DNA of 64,000 nucleotides from Fulvimarina endophytica (GCF_003403015.1 NZ_QURL01000010.1:1-64000); one strand, 5' to 3'; shown: positions 32,943-41,887, counted from the stretch's first letter. Program-made: numbers and translations. The notes: a model not told the origin generated them from the letters alone.

Positions 32943-33977
32943 TCAAGCCAGGTTGCGGCGGCGCAGATAGGATCGCCGGCCCTTGTCGATCATCACGGCG
33001 AGGAGAAGCAGGATGCCGAGGAAGCTCTGCACCCAGAAGGCGCCGACCTGCATGAGAAGCAGGCCGCTGGTCAGCATCGTCACGAGGAACGCGCCGAGAC
33101 AGGTGCCGAGAACGGAGACCTTGCCGCCCTGGAGCAGCGTTCCGCCGAGAACGGGGCCCAGAAAGGCCGGGAGGAGCCAGTCCTGCCCGAGCTGGCCGGC
33201 CATGGAGGGGATGGCGGCGCCGTTCCTGGCCGTCAGGAGAAGGGCGGCGAGCGCTGCGAGGAGGCCCGAGAGCATGTGACAGGCGATCACCGTGCGCTCG
33301 ACCCGCACACCGGACATCTCGGCCGCCTCGGGCCGCGCGCCGGCGGCGAGCATCTCGCGTCCCTGAACCGTGTAGCGATAGAGGACCGAGAGGACGAGGG
33401 CCGTCCCGACCGCGATGAGGAACATCGGCGAGACGAAGGTGAAGACCCGCGCGCGCCCGAGATCGGAGAAGACCGCGGGCAGGGCCCGATAGGATTCGCC
33501 CTGGGAAAGGAAGATCATCGCGCCGAAGAAGATCGACATGGTGGCGAGCGTGATGATGAAGCTGTGAAGCCCGGTCTTGACCACCATCCAGCCGTTCGTC
33601 ACCCCGAGACCTGCGCCCAGCGCCAGCCCGCCGAGGACCGCGAGGGGCCAGGCGAGGCCGGCGCCCTCGATCAGCCAGCCGCAGGCCATGGCCGCGGCGA
33701 CGCCCATCGCGCCGATGGCGAGGTTGAGCCCGCCCGTGGCGAGCACCGTCATCATCGACAGGCCGATGAGAATGTTGACGGCCGCGTTTCGCCCGAGCGC
33801 GAACAGGTTGAAGGGCGACAGGAAGCCGTTCGCCAGCCCATGGAAGAGGGCGGCGAAGACGATGATGAGGACGAGGAGGCCGAACTCGTTGGAAAGCAGG
33901 AACAGGCGCAGGCTCGAACGCGACGAGAGGCGCGAGGCCGGCCTTGTGTCCATGGCGGACGAGGCGCTGTCGGTCAT
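32943..33977 (-). CDS. Sugar ABC transporter permease (RbsC type), first
   Basis: 344 residues with a ~25-residue Ser/Arg-rich cytoplasmic N-terminus, then about nine membrane segments. NILIGLSMMTVLATGGLNLAIGAMG and AAEMSGVRVERTVIACHMLSGLLAALAALLLTARNG are typical of RbsC/XylH permeases. It pairs with the following permease. A 199-base gap with a hairpin (34053-34077) separates it from the receptor gene. The protein start codon ATG at 33977 lacks a strong ribosome site. Confidence 0.9.
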   Translation of the reverse strand: MTDSASSAMDTRPASRLSSRSSLRLFLLSNEFGLLVLIIVFAALFHGLANGFLSPFNLFALGRNAAVNILIGLSMMTVLATGGLNLAIGAMGVAAAMACGWLIEGAGLAWPLAVLGGLALGAGLGVTNGWMVVKTGLHSFIITLATMSIFFGAMIFLSQGESYRALPAVFSDLGRARVFTFVSPMFLIAVGTALVLSVLYRYTVQGREMLAAGARPEAAEMSGVRVERTVIACHMLSGLLAALAALLLTARNGAAIPSMAGQLGQDWLLPAFLGPVLGGTLLQGGKVSVLGTCLGAFLVTMLTSGLLLMQVGAFWVQSFLGILLLLAVMIDKGRRSYLRRRNLA

Positions 33978-34052
33978 CGATTGTCATCCATGTTGGGAAC
34001 TGGCCGGCGAGGGGGGCGCCTTTGTCCGTTGCGCGCCCCGATCGTTGCGCCG

Positions 34053-34077
34053 TGATCGACCGGGCCGTGGTCGATCA
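34053..34077 (-). other. Intercistronic stem-loop after the sugar receptor gene
   Basis: Perfect 9-bp stem (34053-34061 with 34069-34077) with a 7-base loop in the gap between the receptor and first permease genes. This is the third receptor gene in the window that is followed by such a hairpin. Confidence 0.5.
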
Positions 34078-34176
34078 GGCCGTGACGTGGCGTCCCGTCC
34101 GGGCGCCGTCGTCGCCGGAAAGCGAAGCGAAGGTCGGAGCGAGGGTCGGGGCGCTGGGTCCCCGACCCGCGTCCGG

Positions 34177-35211
34177 TTACTGGCAGTCGAGATAGGTCGC
34201 CTCGAAGCCGTCCATGATCGCCTTCGTCTCGCCGCGCATCGTCTCGATGTAGCTGTCGGCATTGGACGCATCGACATAGGCGGTGCCCGAGTCGACGAAC
34301 CGGTCGGTCAGCGCGTTCGACTTGAACGGGGCGTCCGCCTTGATCGTGCAGCCCGAGCGGAGCCGGTCAAGGACATAGGCGCCGATATAGGCCTGGCCGT
34401 AGGGGTTCTGGATCATCGTGCCGTCGACGATGCCGTCCTTGATCGCCTTGAGGACCGCTTCGTCGTGATCGATGCCGACCATGTCGATGCGATCGCCGCC
34501 CATCTGGCGAAGCGCCTCGGCGGCCGCCACCGCCGGCACCCAGGCCGTCGTCACGATGCCGTCGATATCGCCGGAATGGGCTGCAAGATAGGCGTTGATC
34601 TTCTCCTCGGCCGCTTCCGGCGCGTCGATGTCGGCGATGGTCTGGACGACCTCGACGCCCTCCTCCTCGGCCGCGCGGTTGACGGCGTCGATGCGCAGCT
34701 GGGTGTTCGGATCGGAGAGGAAGCCGGTGAAGTGGGCGATCCGCTTGGGACCGTCCCCCTTCGCCTTCATGGCCTCGATCAGCTTGCGCGTTCCCTCATA
34801 GGCCGAGGCGCCGGTATCGGTGCCGAGGCAGAGGGCGGCCGGGGAGGGGTCCTTGAAGCAGCCGCCGCCCGCCATGACCGGTGCGCCGAAGCCCGAGAGC
34901 TCCTCGGCGGTCGAGACGCTGCCCACGGGATCGCCGGGGAAGATCAGGAAGGCGTTGTAGCCCTGGCTGAGTAGGCTCTCCAGAAGCTGGTTCTGCTGGG
35001 ACAGCTCCCATTTCTGCGGCACCCGGTAGTCCGCGCCGGCGAGGCCGAAATCGCGGGCGGCGTCTTCGCCGGCCTGTGCCCAGGCGCCGAAATAGGGATG
35101 CGGCCCGCCCGGCACGAGGGCGATCCTGCTGTCGTCGGCCGCGATCGACGGGGTGCCGAAGGACAGGCCGGCGATCAGGGCGGCTGCGAAATACGATGAG
35201 GTCTTCTGCAT
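34177..35211 (-). CDS. Sugar ABC transporter substrate-binding protein (RbsB-like)
   Basis: 344 residues from ATG 35211, with GGGAGAAG upstream and a signal peptide (about 1-24, cleaved after IAA). The periplasmic-binding-protein type I pattern is visible: IALVPGGPHPYFGAWAQAGEDAARDFG, FPGDPVGSV, ICF-like second lobe segments with DGIVTTAWVPAVAAAEAL and VGIDHDEAVLKAIKDGIVDGTMIQNPYGQ. It delivers a sugar or sugar acid to the permeases encoded downstream. First gene of the minus-strand operon, behind the GntR/FCD operator. Confidence 0.9.
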   Translation of the reverse strand: MQKTSSYFAAALIAGLSFGTPSIAADDSRIALVPGGPHPYFGAWAQAGEDAARDFGLAGADYRVPQKWELSQQNQLLESLLSQGYNAFLIFPGDPVGSVSTAEELSGFGAPVMAGGGCFKDPSPAALCLGTDTGASAYEGTRKLIEAMKAKGDGPKRIAHFTGFLSDPNTQLRIDAVNRAAEEEGVEVVQTIADIDAPEAAEEKINAYLAAHSGDIDGIVTTAWVPAVAAAEALRQMGGDRIDMVGIDHDEAVLKAIKDGIVDGTMIQNPYGQAYIGAYVLDRLRSGCTIKADAPFKSNALTDRFVDSGTAYVDASNADSYIETMRGETKAIMDGFEATYLDCQ

Positions 35212-35293
35212 GATCTTCTCCCTCGCGGTGCGTCGATCCCCGTTCGGATCGAAGGCACCGGCTCCTCCCAAAGTCGGTTGCGTTCCTCCCCAA

Positions 35294-35312
35294 TATACTA
35301 GTATACAAGTAT
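35294..35312. promoter_or_regulatory. GntR/FCD-type operator between divergent operons
   Basis: ATACTAGTATACAAGTAT (35295-35312) is an 18-base dyad around GTATAC with one mismatched pair, overlapping a perfect 12-base palindrome TATACTAGTATA (35294-35305). The AT-rich form stands out from the GC-rich surroundings and fits FadR/FCD-type operators. It lies 83 bases from the receptor gene start and 26 from the regulator start. Confidence 0.75.
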
Positions 35313-35337
35313 CCACAAGAGCAGATTGGCCCCGATC

Positions 35338-36108
35338 ATGAGTTCCAGATCCGTGCAGACCGTCCCGCCCGACCCGAAGCGATCCCAATCGTCCAAGGGC
35401 CCGAAGACCGCCTTTGATCCGAACGGCATCGAGGGGATCGAGCTCGTCGTCGACCGGTCCTCGCCGGCGGCGGACCAGGTCTACGAGGCGCTTCGTGCGG
35501 CCATCATCGAGGTTCGTCTCGCACCCGGCGCTGCGATCACGGAGAACTCGATCTGCCGGCAGTTCGCCATCTCGCGAACGCCCGTGCGGGCCGCGATCCA
35601 GCGGCTGCAGCGCGAGGGCCTCGTCGACGTCTATCCCCAGCTCGGCAGCTACGTGTCGAAGATCGACGTCGAGGACCTGCGCGATTTCCACTTCGTGCGC
35701 CGGTCCCTGGAGGTCGCCCTCGTCCGCGAGGCGGCGAAGGTCTGGACCCCGGCGATGAGCGCTTCCCTGCGCGCGGCCGTCGACGAGCAGAAGCGCGTGA
35801 TCGCGAAGGACGATCCCGACGGCTTCTTTGCCGCCGACGAGGAGTTCCACCGGCTCTTCGCGGTCCTCAGCGGGCATGAAGGCGTCTGGAAGAGCGTTCT
35901 GGCCGCCAAGACGCAGCTGACCCGGTTCTACCGGTACTGGGCCAAGCCCCAGCGCCTGCCGGACGTGATCGAGGAGCATCTGGCGGTCGTCGACGCGCTC
36001 GATCGCGGCGATGGCGAAGGCGCGGTGAGGGCGATGACCCGGCACCTCGACATGATCTTCCTCATCTTCGACGAGATGGCGGCGAGCGAGAACGAAACGG
36101 CCGTCTGA
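35338..36108 (+). CDS. GntR/FadR-subfamily regulator with FCD domain
   Basis: 256 residues from ATG 35338; a TTG four codons earlier is less likely. An unusual ~40-residue polar N-terminus precedes the GntR winged helix (about 45-110, ITENSICRQFAISRTPVRAAIQRLQREGLVDVYPQLGSYVSKI) and an all-helical FCD effector domain with metal-ligand residues (Asp in FFAADEEFHRLFAVLSGH, His in HLAVVDAL and TRHLDMIF). FCD regulators typically sense sugar acids or other carboxylates. It heads the plus-strand catabolic operon and is adjacent to its likely operator, which also controls the divergent importer operon. Confidence 0.9.
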   Translation: MSSRSVQTVPPDPKRSQSSKGPKTAFDPNGIEGIELVVDRSSPAADQVYEALRAAIIEVRLAPGAAITENSICRQFAISRTPVRAAIQRLQREGLVDVYPQLGSYVSKIDVEDLRDFHFVRRSLEVALVREAAKVWTPAMSASLRAAVDEQKRVIAKDDPDGFFAADEEFHRLFAVLSGHEGVWKSVLAAKTQLTRFYRYWAKPQRLPDVIEEHLAVVDALDRGDGEGAVRAMTRHLDMIFLIFDEMAASENETAV

Positions 36109-36132
36109 ACGGCAGAGGGAGGAACGGTTCCG

Positions 36133-36873
36133 ATGGAATTGAAGGGCAGGACGGCACTGGTGACGGGGGCCGGTGGCAGCATCGGTTCGGCGATCGCCTG
36201 CGCGCTGGCGAGCGAGGGCGCGACGATCATCGCACTCGACCGGGACGAGGATGTTCTCAGCGCGATCGCGGGGCGGCTGGACGGCATCTGCCACCCGGTC
36301 GGCGTCGATCTGCGCGATCAGGAAAAGCTCGAGGCGGTCGCGCAGGATCTCGTCTCGGAGCACGGGCGGATCGACATCCTCGTCAACAATGCCGGGATCC
36401 TCTCGGGCGACAAGCTCGCCGCCGTCACCCTGCCGGACTGGCACGAACTCATGCGGATCAATGTGGACGCGGCCATGATCCTGACCCGCGCCCTCGTGCC
36501 GGGGATGCGCGAGAACGGCTGGGGGCGCCTCGTCAACATGACCTCCTTCGCCTGGAAGTCCGGCGGACTGACGGCCGGAACCGCCTATGCCGTATCCAAG
36601 GCCGCGCTTGTCGGCCTCACCTATTCGGCTGCCCGCGAACTCGCGCCCTACGGCGTGACGGCGAACGCGGTCGCTCCCGCCTATGTTCTGACGCCGATGA
36701 TCACCGAGCAGCTCTCCGAGGAGGATCGCAACCGGCAGCTTTCCGCGATCCCGGTCGGGCGCTTCTGCGACCCGGACGAGGTGGCCCATGCCGTGCGATA
36801 CCTCGCCTCTCCCTTGTCGGGTTTCGTGACGGGCATGGTCATCGACATGAACGGGGGTCTTCAGTTCGGATGA
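36133..36873 (+). CDS. SDR-family oxidoreductase
   Basis: 246 residues. TGAGGSIGSAIA at residues ~11-22 binds NAD(P), NNAG is present, catalytic Ser lies in NMTSFAWKSGG and YAVSK carries Tyr and Lys. The C-terminus VIDMNGGLQFG is regular. It lies 24 bases after the regulator gene and overlaps the next gene by four bases. It may oxidise a sugar or sugar acid in the same route, for example as an aldose or uronate dehydrogenase. The specific substrate is not recognisable. Confidence 0.86.
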   Translation: MELKGRTALVTGAGGSIGSAIACALASEGATIIALDRDEDVLSAIAGRLDGICHPVGVDLRDQEKLEAVAQDLVSEHGRIDILVNNAGILSGDKLAAVTLPDWHELMRINVDAAMILTRALVPGMRENGWGRLVNMTSFAWKSGGLTAGTAYAVSKAALVGLTYSAARELAPYGVTANAVAPAYVLTPMITEQLSEEDRNRQLSAIPVGRFCDPDEVAHAVRYLASPLSGFVTGMVIDMNGGLQFG

Positions 36874-38345
36874 CGCACCGTCTCGATCTCTCGGCCCTCG
36901 ACCACCTGCCCCCATCGGTCGAAAGGCCCGGCTACGCACGCGCCGACGTCACACCCGGCATCGTGCATCTCGGCGCCGGCGCCTTCCACCGCGCCCACCA
37001 GGCGGTGTTCGTGGACGATTGCCTTGCGCGGGGAGAAACGGACTGGGGGATCATCGCAGCATCCCTTCGCAGCGCAGACACGCGCGATGCGCTCGCCGGT
37101 CAGGACTGGCTCTATACCTATGCCGAGCGGGACGGGGCGAGCGAGCGGCTGCGCATCATCGGCTCTCTCGTCGATTTTCTCGTGGCGCCGGAAGACCCCG
37201 ACGCCCTGATCCACGCGCTCGCCGATCCGCGCATCCGCATCGTCACGCTCACGGTGACCGAAAAGGGCTATCACGCCGATCCGGGCACGGGGGCGCTGAT
37301 CGAGGACCATCCGGACATCCTCCACGACCTCGCCGACCCCGCCCGTCCGCGCACGATCTACGGTTTCCTGCTCGCCGCGCTCATCAGGCGCCGGGCGGCG
37401 GGGGCGCTTCCCCCGACGCTCGTCTCCTGCGACAATCTCGCCTCCAACGGCCGCCTTCTGAACGCCTGTCTCGCGCGCTTTTCCGAACTCGCCCTCCGTC
37501 CCGATCTCGCGGCCCATATCCGGGAAGACGTCGCCTGCCCCTGCGTGATGGTGGACCGGATCGTGCCGGCGACCAGCGAGGCCGATCGCCAGGCGATCGC
37601 CGGGCGGATCGGCTTCGAGGATCGTGCGCCCGTTGTGGCCGAGCCGTCCTTCCGGTGGGTGATCGAGGACAGCTTTTCCGGCGGGCGGCCCTCGCTCGAA
37701 GCGTCCGGCGCCGAATTCGTCGAGGACGTCGCGCCCTACGAACATATGAAGCTGCGCGTCCTCAACGGGGCGCACACCGCGATCGCCGCGATCGGGCAGG
37801 CGGCGGGACTGGAGACGGTCGCCGATGTCGTGGCCCTGCCGCCGGTTCGCGCCTTTCTCGATGCCTATTGGGCCGAGATCCTGCCGACGCTCGATCCGAA
37901 GACCGATCCCGAACCCTATGCGGCCGAACTGCGGACGCGCTTTGCCAATACGGCGCTTTGCCACAGATGCGAGCAGATCGCGACGGATGCCTCCCAGAAG
38001 GTTCCCCAGCGCCTTCTCGCGCCGCTCGCCGAACTGAGGGATGCGGGACGCCCGAGCGAGGCCGTCGTCATGGCCGTCGCCCTCTGGATCCGCTCCTGCG
38101 GCCGGACAGGCGAGGATGGCGCCGAGATCCGCCTTCGCGATCCTGTCTTCGAAGGCCCGAATGCACCGGACCGCGATGCGAGCGATGCGAGCGAGGTCGT
38201 CGGCGCGTTTCTCGCGCTTGGCCGGATCGTTCCGCAAGCGCTGCGGAAGGATCGCGATTTCGCCGACGCGCTGCACACGGCCTATGCGGACCTTCGCCGC
38301 GATGGCGTCGTCACGACACTCAAGAATCGGTTCGGAGAACGATAG
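36870..38345 (+). CDS. Mannitol-dehydrogenase-family oxidoreductase (UxuB-like)
   Basis: 491 residues. The long-chain polyol dehydrogenase pattern is complete: GIVHLGAGAFHRAHQAVFVDD near the N-terminus, TVTEKGYH, LVSCDNLASNGRLL (about residues 185-198), the catalytic Lys in YEHMKLRVLNGAHTAIAAIG and a C-terminal helical domain. Family members are mannitol 2-dehydrogenase, fructuronate reductase and tagaturonate reductase. The next gene encodes mannonate dehydratase, so D-fructuronate reductase (D-fructuronate to D-mannonate) is the best guess. It overlaps the SDR gene by four bases. Confidence 0.87.
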   Translation: MTHRLDLSALDHLPPSVERPGYARADVTPGIVHLGAGAFHRAHQAVFVDDCLARGETDWGIIAASLRSADTRDALAGQDWLYTYAERDGASERLRIIGSLVDFLVAPEDPDALIHALADPRIRIVTLTVTEKGYHADPGTGALIEDHPDILHDLADPARPRTIYGFLLAALIRRRAAGALPPTLVSCDNLASNGRLLNACLARFSELALRPDLAAHIREDVACPCVMVDRIVPATSEADRQAIAGRIGFEDRAPVVAEPSFRWVIEDSFSGGRPSLEASGAEFVEDVAPYEHMKLRVLNGAHTAIAAIGQAAGLETVADVVALPPVRAFLDAYWAEILPTLDPKTDPEPYAAELRTRFANTALCHRCEQIATDASQKVPQRLLAPLAELRDAGRPSEAVVMAVALWIRSCGRTGEDGAEIRLRDPVFEGPNAPDRDASDASEVVGAFLALGRIVPQALRKDRDFADALHTAYADLRRDGVVTTLKNRFGER

Positions 38346-38347
38346 GA

Positions 38348-39538
38348 ATGCTCGAAACCTGGCGTTGGTACGGGGACAACGATCCGATCACACTCGCCCA
38401 TGTGCGCCAGACCGGCGCGAGCGGTGTCGTGACGGCGCTCCATGAGATCCCGGACGGGCAAGCCTGGCCGCTGGAGGCGATCGAGGATCGCAAGCGGGCG
38501 ATCGAGGCGGCGGGCCTGACTTGGAGCGTCTGCGAATCGATCCCCATGGAACAATGCGTCAAGCGCGGCGATGCCGGCTCGCCGGCGGCGATCGGCCGGT
38601 GGAAAGACACGCTCTACCGTCTCGGCAGGGCCGGCATTGCGACGGTCTGCTACAATTTCATGCCGGTGGTCGACTGGACCCGGACCGATCTTCGCTACGA
38701 GACGCGGAGCACCGGCCTCGCGCTGCGCTTCGACATGGTCGACTTCATCGCCTACGACGTCTTCGTCCTTCGCCGTGCCGATGCCGAGGGCGACTATGCG
38801 GAGGATCTCGTCGCGAAGGCGAGGGCCCGGGCCGAGGCGATGAGCGAGGAGGACGCTCTGCGGCTGGAGCGAAACATCATCGCGGGGCTTCCGGGCGGCG
38901 CCCTCGTCCAGACCCGCCGGTCGATCGGCGATCTGATCGCCTCCTTCTCCGGCATCGATGCCGGGACCATGCGCGGCAATCTCATAGCCTTCCTGAAGGA
39001 GGTGGTGCCCGTCGCCGAGGAGGCCGGCGTACGGCTCGCGATCCATCCGGACGACCCGGCGATTTCCCTGTTCGGCCTGCCCCGGATCGTCTCGACGCCC
39101 GACGACGTGCGCGCCATTCTGGCGGCGGCGGACGGCGAGGCGAACGGCATCACGCTCTGCACCGGGTCCTACGGCACGCGGCCGGACAACGACCTTGCCG
39201 CGATGGCGCGGGAGTTCGCGCCCCGCGTCAACTTCGCCCATCTGCGCAATGTCACCCTCGAGCCGGACGGCTCCTTCATCGAGGACGATCATCTGGACGG
39301 GGGAACCGACATGATCGCCGTGATCGAGACGCTCCTTCACGAGGAGGCGCGCAGGCATGGCGAGGGCCGGGCGCGGGCCATCCCCTTCCGGCCCGATCAC
39401 GGACATCTTCTCGGCGAGGACATCGGGCGTGTCACCAATCCCGGCTATTCCTACAATGGACGCCTCAGGGGACTGGGCGAGCTGCGCGGCGTGATCCGCA
39501 CGCTGGAACGCTCGATGAACCGGGAGATGAGCGCGTGA
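38348..39538 (+). CDS. uxuA: Mannonate dehydratase
   Basis: 396 residues. It starts MLETWRWYGDNDPITLAHVRQTGASGVVTALHEIP and carries NFMPVVDWTRTDL, LAIHPDDPAISLFGLPRIVST, CTGSYGTRPDNDL, HLRNV and PFRPDHGHLLGED, the regular metal-site and substrate motifs of UxuA. UxuA dehydrates D-mannonate to 2-keto-3-deoxy-D-gluconate. KdgK and Eda are not in the window, so the product must be processed elsewhere, or the enzyme feeds the local SDR and FAH-type hydrolase. It is two bases after the preceding gene and overlaps the next by one. Confidence 0.9.
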   Translation: MLETWRWYGDNDPITLAHVRQTGASGVVTALHEIPDGQAWPLEAIEDRKRAIEAAGLTWSVCESIPMEQCVKRGDAGSPAAIGRWKDTLYRLGRAGIATVCYNFMPVVDWTRTDLRYETRSTGLALRFDMVDFIAYDVFVLRRADAEGDYAEDLVAKARARAEAMSEEDALRLERNIIAGLPGGALVQTRRSIGDLIASFSGIDAGTMRGNLIAFLKEVVPVAEEAGVRLAIHPDDPAISLFGLPRIVSTPDDVRAILAAADGEANGITLCTGSYGTRPDNDLAAMAREFAPRVNFAHLRNVTLEPDGSFIEDDHLDGGTDMIAVIETLLHEEARRHGEGRARAIPFRPDHGHLLGEDIGRVTNPGYSYNGRLRGLGELRGVIRTLERSMNREMSA

Positions 39539-40539
39539 TGAAGACGAGACCGCTCGCCCGCACGGGCCTTGAACTCACCGAACTGTCCTTCGGCGCAGCC
39601 GGCATCGGAAATCTCTATCGCAGGGTGTCGCGCGAGGATGCCATGGCGGTGTTGAACGCGGCCTGGGATGGCGGCATCCGCTATTTCGACACCGCGCCCT
39701 ATTACGGACAGGGGCTTTCGGAGCGCCGTCTCGGGGATTTCCTGCGCGGCAAGCCACGCGGCGAGTTCATCCTGTCCACGAAGGTCGGCCGCCTTCTCAG
39801 GCCGGTTCCCGAGGCGGAGACGCCCGACAACGGGTTCGTCGACGCCCTGCCCTTCGCCGTCGACTACGATTACAGCTATGACGGCATCATGCGCTCGGTG
39901 GAGTTCAGTCTCGCCCGGCTCGGCCTCAACCGGATCGATATCCTCTACGTCCACGACCTCGAACCCGGGACCCTCGGGCCGGAGGCCTATCGCCGCCATC
40001 TGGACGTCTTCGCGAACGACGGCGCACGGGCGCTCGCGGAACTGAAGGCGAAGGGCGCGATCGGCGCCTTCGGCATCGGCGTCAACGAGGTTTCGGCCTG
40101 TCTCGACGTGATGGAGCATGTCGATCTCGACTGCATTCTTCTTGCCGGACGCTACACCCTTCTCGATCGGACCGCCGAAGACCGTCTGCTGGCGCTCTGC
40201 GAGGAACGGTCCACCGCTCTCGTCATCGGCGGCGTCTTCAATTCCGGCATTCTCGCGACCGGGCCCGTCCCCGGCGCGACCTTCGATTACGTGGAGGCCT
40301 CTCCGTCGATCCGCGAAAGGGTCGCGGAGATGGAGGCGGTCGCCATGGGCTCCGGCGTTCCGCTCGCCGCGGCCGCCATGCGCTTTCCGCTTCGCCACGA
40401 CAGCGTCGCGAGCGTCCTGATCGGGACCGGCAAGGCCTCGTCGATGACGCGCAATCTCGACCAGTTCGCGATGAACGTTCCGGATGCGGTCTGGCCCGTG
40501 ATGGACCGGATCGTTATCGGGGGCGGCGATGTCGGCTGA
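39538..40539 (+). CDS. Aldo/keto reductase, aldose (L-fucose) 1-dehydrogenase-like
   Basis: 333 residues, starting in TGATG overlap with uxuA. It belongs to the AKR fold: ELSFGAAGIGNLYR, GIRYFDTAPYYGQGLSERRLGDFL with catalytic Asp and Tyr, STKVGRLLRP with Lys, and DILYVHDLEP. This variant resembles D-threo-aldose 1-dehydrogenase (L-fucose or L-galactose dehydrogenase), which forms an aldonolactone. The gene downstream encodes a lactonase-like amidohydrolase, which supports this reading. The exact sugar is not known. Confidence 0.87.
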   Translation: MKTRPLARTGLELTELSFGAAGIGNLYRRVSREDAMAVLNAAWDGGIRYFDTAPYYGQGLSERRLGDFLRGKPRGEFILSTKVGRLLRPVPEAETPDNGFVDALPFAVDYDYSYDGIMRSVEFSLARLGLNRIDILYVHDLEPGTLGPEAYRRHLDVFANDGARALAELKAKGAIGAFGIGVNEVSACLDVMEHVDLDCILLAGRYTLLDRTAEDRLLALCEERSTALVIGGVFNSGILATGPVPGATFDYVEASPSIRERVAEMEAVAMGSGVPLAAAAMRFPLRHDSVASVLIGTGKASSMTRNLDQFAMNVPDAVWPVMDRIVIGGGDVG

Positions 40540-40582
40540 TTGCGCTTCGCGGGATGGCTAGGCCGCGGCAGGGGAGACGGGG

Positions 40583-41425
40583 ATGAAGCTCATCGATACC
40601 CATCAGCATCTCGTGATGCGCGATCGCCTCGGATATCGCTGGACCGAGGACGAGCCTCACCTTGCCGGCGACTTCACCCGCGCCGATTACGAGGCCCTGG
40701 TCGCCGGTCGCGACGTCATGGCCACGATCTTCATGGAGACCGGCGTCGACGATGCCGACTACAGGCGAGAGGCGCGCCTCGTCGCCCGGATGATCGGGGA
40801 GGGCGAGGTGCCCATCCGCGCCCAGGTGGCGAGCTGCCGTCCGGAGGAAGGTGAGGGGTTCGAAGCCTGGCTGGAGGAATGCGGCGGCCTCGGCGTCGCC
40901 GGCTTCCGGCGCATCCTCCACGTCATGCCCGACGATCTCAGCCGCACCGAGGCCTTCCGTGCCAATATCCGGCGCATGGGGGATGCCGGCTATCCCTTCG
41001 ACATCTGCATGCTCGCGCGCCAGCTCCCCATCGCACACGAGCTCGTAAGCGCCTGCCCGCAGACGCAATTCGTGCTCGATCATTGCGGGGTTCCCGATAT
41101 CGCTGGGAACGATTTCGACGCATGGCGCCGGGCGATGGCGAGGCTCGCCGACCATGCGAACCTCTCCGTCAAGCTGTCCGGCCTTCCCGCCTATTGCGGC
41201 GACGATGCCGGGATCGAGAACGCCGTGCGGCCTTACGTCGAGGAGACCCTCGCCCTCTTCGGGCCCGAACGGGTCGTCTGGGGCGGGGACTGGCCGGTGG
41301 TGAACAAGACCTCCGGCCTTGCCGAATGGATCGCGGTGACCCGCAATCTCCTGAACGGCCTGTCCGCGAGCGAAAAGGCAAGGATCGGCCACGACAACGC
41401 GGCAGCGATCTACAGGGTCGGATGA
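40583..41425 (+). CDS. Amidohydrolase-family lactonase (L-fuconolactonase-like)
   Basis: 280 residues. Amidohydrolase-2 family: IDTHQHLV at the N-terminus with two metal-binding His, GFRRILHV (about residues 111-118), VLDHCGVPD, LSVKLSGL and the final Asp in VVWGGDWPVV. The family contains L-fuconolactonase, L-rhamnono-gamma-lactonase and 2-pyrone-4,6-dicarboxylate lactonase. As the last gene after an aldose dehydrogenase it probably opens an aldonolactone. A 120-base gap without a gene follows. Confidence 0.87.
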   Translation: MKLIDTHQHLVMRDRLGYRWTEDEPHLAGDFTRADYEALVAGRDVMATIFMETGVDDADYRREARLVARMIGEGEVPIRAQVASCRPEEGEGFEAWLEECGGLGVAGFRRILHVMPDDLSRTEAFRANIRRMGDAGYPFDICMLARQLPIAHELVSACPQTQFVLDHCGVPDIAGNDFDAWRRAMARLADHANLSVKLSGLPAYCGDDAGIENAVRPYVEETLALFGPERVVWGGDWPVVNKTSGLAEWIAVTRNLLNGLSASEKARIGHDNAAAIYRVG

Positions 41426-41581
41426 CGGGATGCTGGGCTGTCGCGATTGGGATCGGCTGCTGCGGCCGTCGCCGTCCTGATGTCTCGATAGCACCACGAC
41501 GGTGCTTCTCGCCGATCTGGCGAAGCGATCCACCTTCCGCTATGTATGAGGCAGGATTCGGCGTTTGGCATGGAGGGCAGT

Positions 41582-41887
41582 GTGGTAACGAGGGCTACGA
41601 CGCAGAGCCGCTCTGGACGGCGCGGCCGCACGGTGAAGTTCGGCGATGTGACCGTCACCGCGCCGGCGCCATCGGCGACGGCGGTGAAGCATAATGTCGA
41701 GCGGAGCACCGAGGCCCTCGAGCGACTTGCCAGGCGTTTCGCCAGGCCGGGCGTTTCGATCCGCGCCCGCAAGGATGTCCCCTTGTTCTCGCTCGACAGC
41801 GAAGATCCCGACGTCATGGTCCGCACGATGAATGGTCGGACCGAACGCGGCCATATGGTAGACGGATCATTCCACGCGATCGACTGA
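41582..41887 (+). CDS. Small antitoxin-like protein upstream of zeta-type kinase
   Basis: 101 residues from GTG 41582, preferred because GGAGGG (41572-41577) precedes it; ATG at 41546 or 41570 would lengthen it. The chain is basic in the first third and has a charged middle with TEALERLARRFARPGVSI and then KDVPLFSLDSEDPDVMVRTMNGR. No named domain was recognised. Its stop codon overlaps the region where the zeta-toxin-like frame begins, as toxin-antitoxin partners often do. Antitoxin identity is inferred from size, position and overlap. Confidence 0.55.
   Translation: MVTRATTQSRSGRRGRTVKFGDVTVTAPAPSATAVKHNVERSTEALERLARRFARPGVSIRARKDVPLFSLDSEDPDVMVRTMNGRTERGHMVDGSFHAID

Noticed and set aside
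34177..36939. Very long open frame (920 codons) on the minus strand
   Set aside because: Only the part from 35211 downward is the sugar receptor. The rest runs antisense to the GntR and SDR genes and is a GC-rich shadow frame.
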